Below, one piece after another: positions 48,850 through 48,982 of a stretch of DNA of 48,982 nt. The translations under genes and the position numbers were made by a program. The stretch's first letter is position 1. Each line of letters opens with the position of its first letter. Origin of the DNA: CAZYFH01 sp964646815 (GTDB lineage Bacteria; Acidobacteriota; Vicinamibacteria; Vicinamibacterales; UBA8438). The notes beneath the pieces were generated by a model that searched no databases, was not told the DNA's origin, and worked only from the letters and a program-made list of their open reading frames with translations. The stretch spans positions 1-48,982 of the forward strand of contig CAZYFH010000028.1 in assembly GCA_964646815.1 (NCBI GenBank), read 5' to 3'.

Positions 48850-48982
48850 ATGGCTCAAGTCTCGATTACCGTCAACGGCAAGCGGCGCACGGCCGACGTC
48901 GAGCCACGGATGCTCTTCGTCCACTTCTTGCGCGAGCAGCTCAATCTGACCGGCACACACGTCGGCTGCGACACGAGCCAGT
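48850..48982 (+). CDS. 2Fe-2S subunit of a molybdenum hydroxylase (5' end only)
   Basis: Start of a small 2Fe-2S ferredoxin-like subunit of the xanthine-dehydrogenase/CoxS/IorA type. Forty-four residues are visible: ITVNGKRRTADVEPRMLFVH, then FLREQLNLTGTH and VGCDTSQ, where GCDTSQCG is the first 2Fe-2S cysteine cluster of the family. The ATG at 48850 is preceded by AGGAAGGA at good spacing. The usual partners (large molybdenum subunit and FAD subunit) should lie to the right, outside the window. The upstream terminator and 130-nt spacer make it the first gene of a new unit. Which substrate it would oxidise (CO, aldehyde, N-heterocycle) cannot be told from this fragment. Confidence 0.9.
   Translation, partial: MAQVSITVNGKRRTADVEPRMLFVHFLREQLNLTGTHVGCDTSQ

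Overview
The window is about 49 kb of high-GC DNA in which most genes encode exported proteins. The mix of families points to an Acidobacteriota-type bacterium, most likely class Vicinamibacteria. That mix includes PQQ beta-propeller dehydrogenases, PSD/PSCyt cytochrome proteins (DUF1549/1553/1587/1588/1592/1585) with DUF1501 or DUF1552 partners, CRTAC1-like FG-GAP proteins, TolB-like/DUF5916 barrel proteins, secreted ankyrin and TPR proteins, and a recurrent uncharacterised secreted family. The taxonomic call is inference from gene content; I see no rRNA, tRNA or marker gene.

Layout. (1) 1-4166, minus strand: an uncharacterised secreted protein, a PQQ dehydrogenase and a serine-hydrolase lipoprotein cut by the window edge. 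(2) 4426-4860, plus strand: a lone DUF1330 protein. (3) 4910-17594, minus strand: a long run reading ankyrin protein, small cytochrome c, cytochrome/Vgb-propeller fusion, TPR lipoprotein, FG-GAP lipoprotein, TolB-like/DUF5916 barrel, uncharacterised secreted protein, serine hydrolase. (4) 17720-23802, plus strand: DUF1592 cytochrome protein, DUF1552 protein, metallo-beta-lactamase-fold hydrolase, Fes-like esterase. (5) 23867-31631, minus strand: cyclase, a molybdenum-hydroxylase remnant, then a coupled trio (uncharacterised secreted protein, PSD1 cytochrome protein, DUF1501 protein), then an MDR oxidoreductase. (6) 31809-34367, plus strand: uncharacterised secreted protein and a GH43-like propeller. 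(7) 34909-44726, minus strand: ankyrin protein, TolB-like/DUF5916 barrel, two tandem PQQ dehydrogenases, uncharacterised secreted protein. (8) 44894-48717, plus strand: a second DUF1592/DUF1552 pair with a clear intrinsic terminator, followed by the start of a 2Fe-2S subunit gene.

The same parts recur. A divergent block (ankyrin on minus, DUF1592-DUF1552 on plus) occurs twice, and each ankyrin arm leads into a TolB-like/DUF5916 protein and a member of the uncharacterised family. That family, with motifs PDLQGVW, PLDGR.HL, GDTLVVET and YEYACHEGN, is present in five copies, each placed with an oxidase, cytochrome or hydrolase gene. My working inference is an envelope-located oxidative catabolic system: quinoproteins and haem proteins oxidise a substrate, hydrolases act beside them, and the DUF5916 barrels may form the outer-membrane part. 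Its substrate cannot be read from the sequence. No transcriptional regulator, transposase, integrase, CRISPR array or RNA gene was found.
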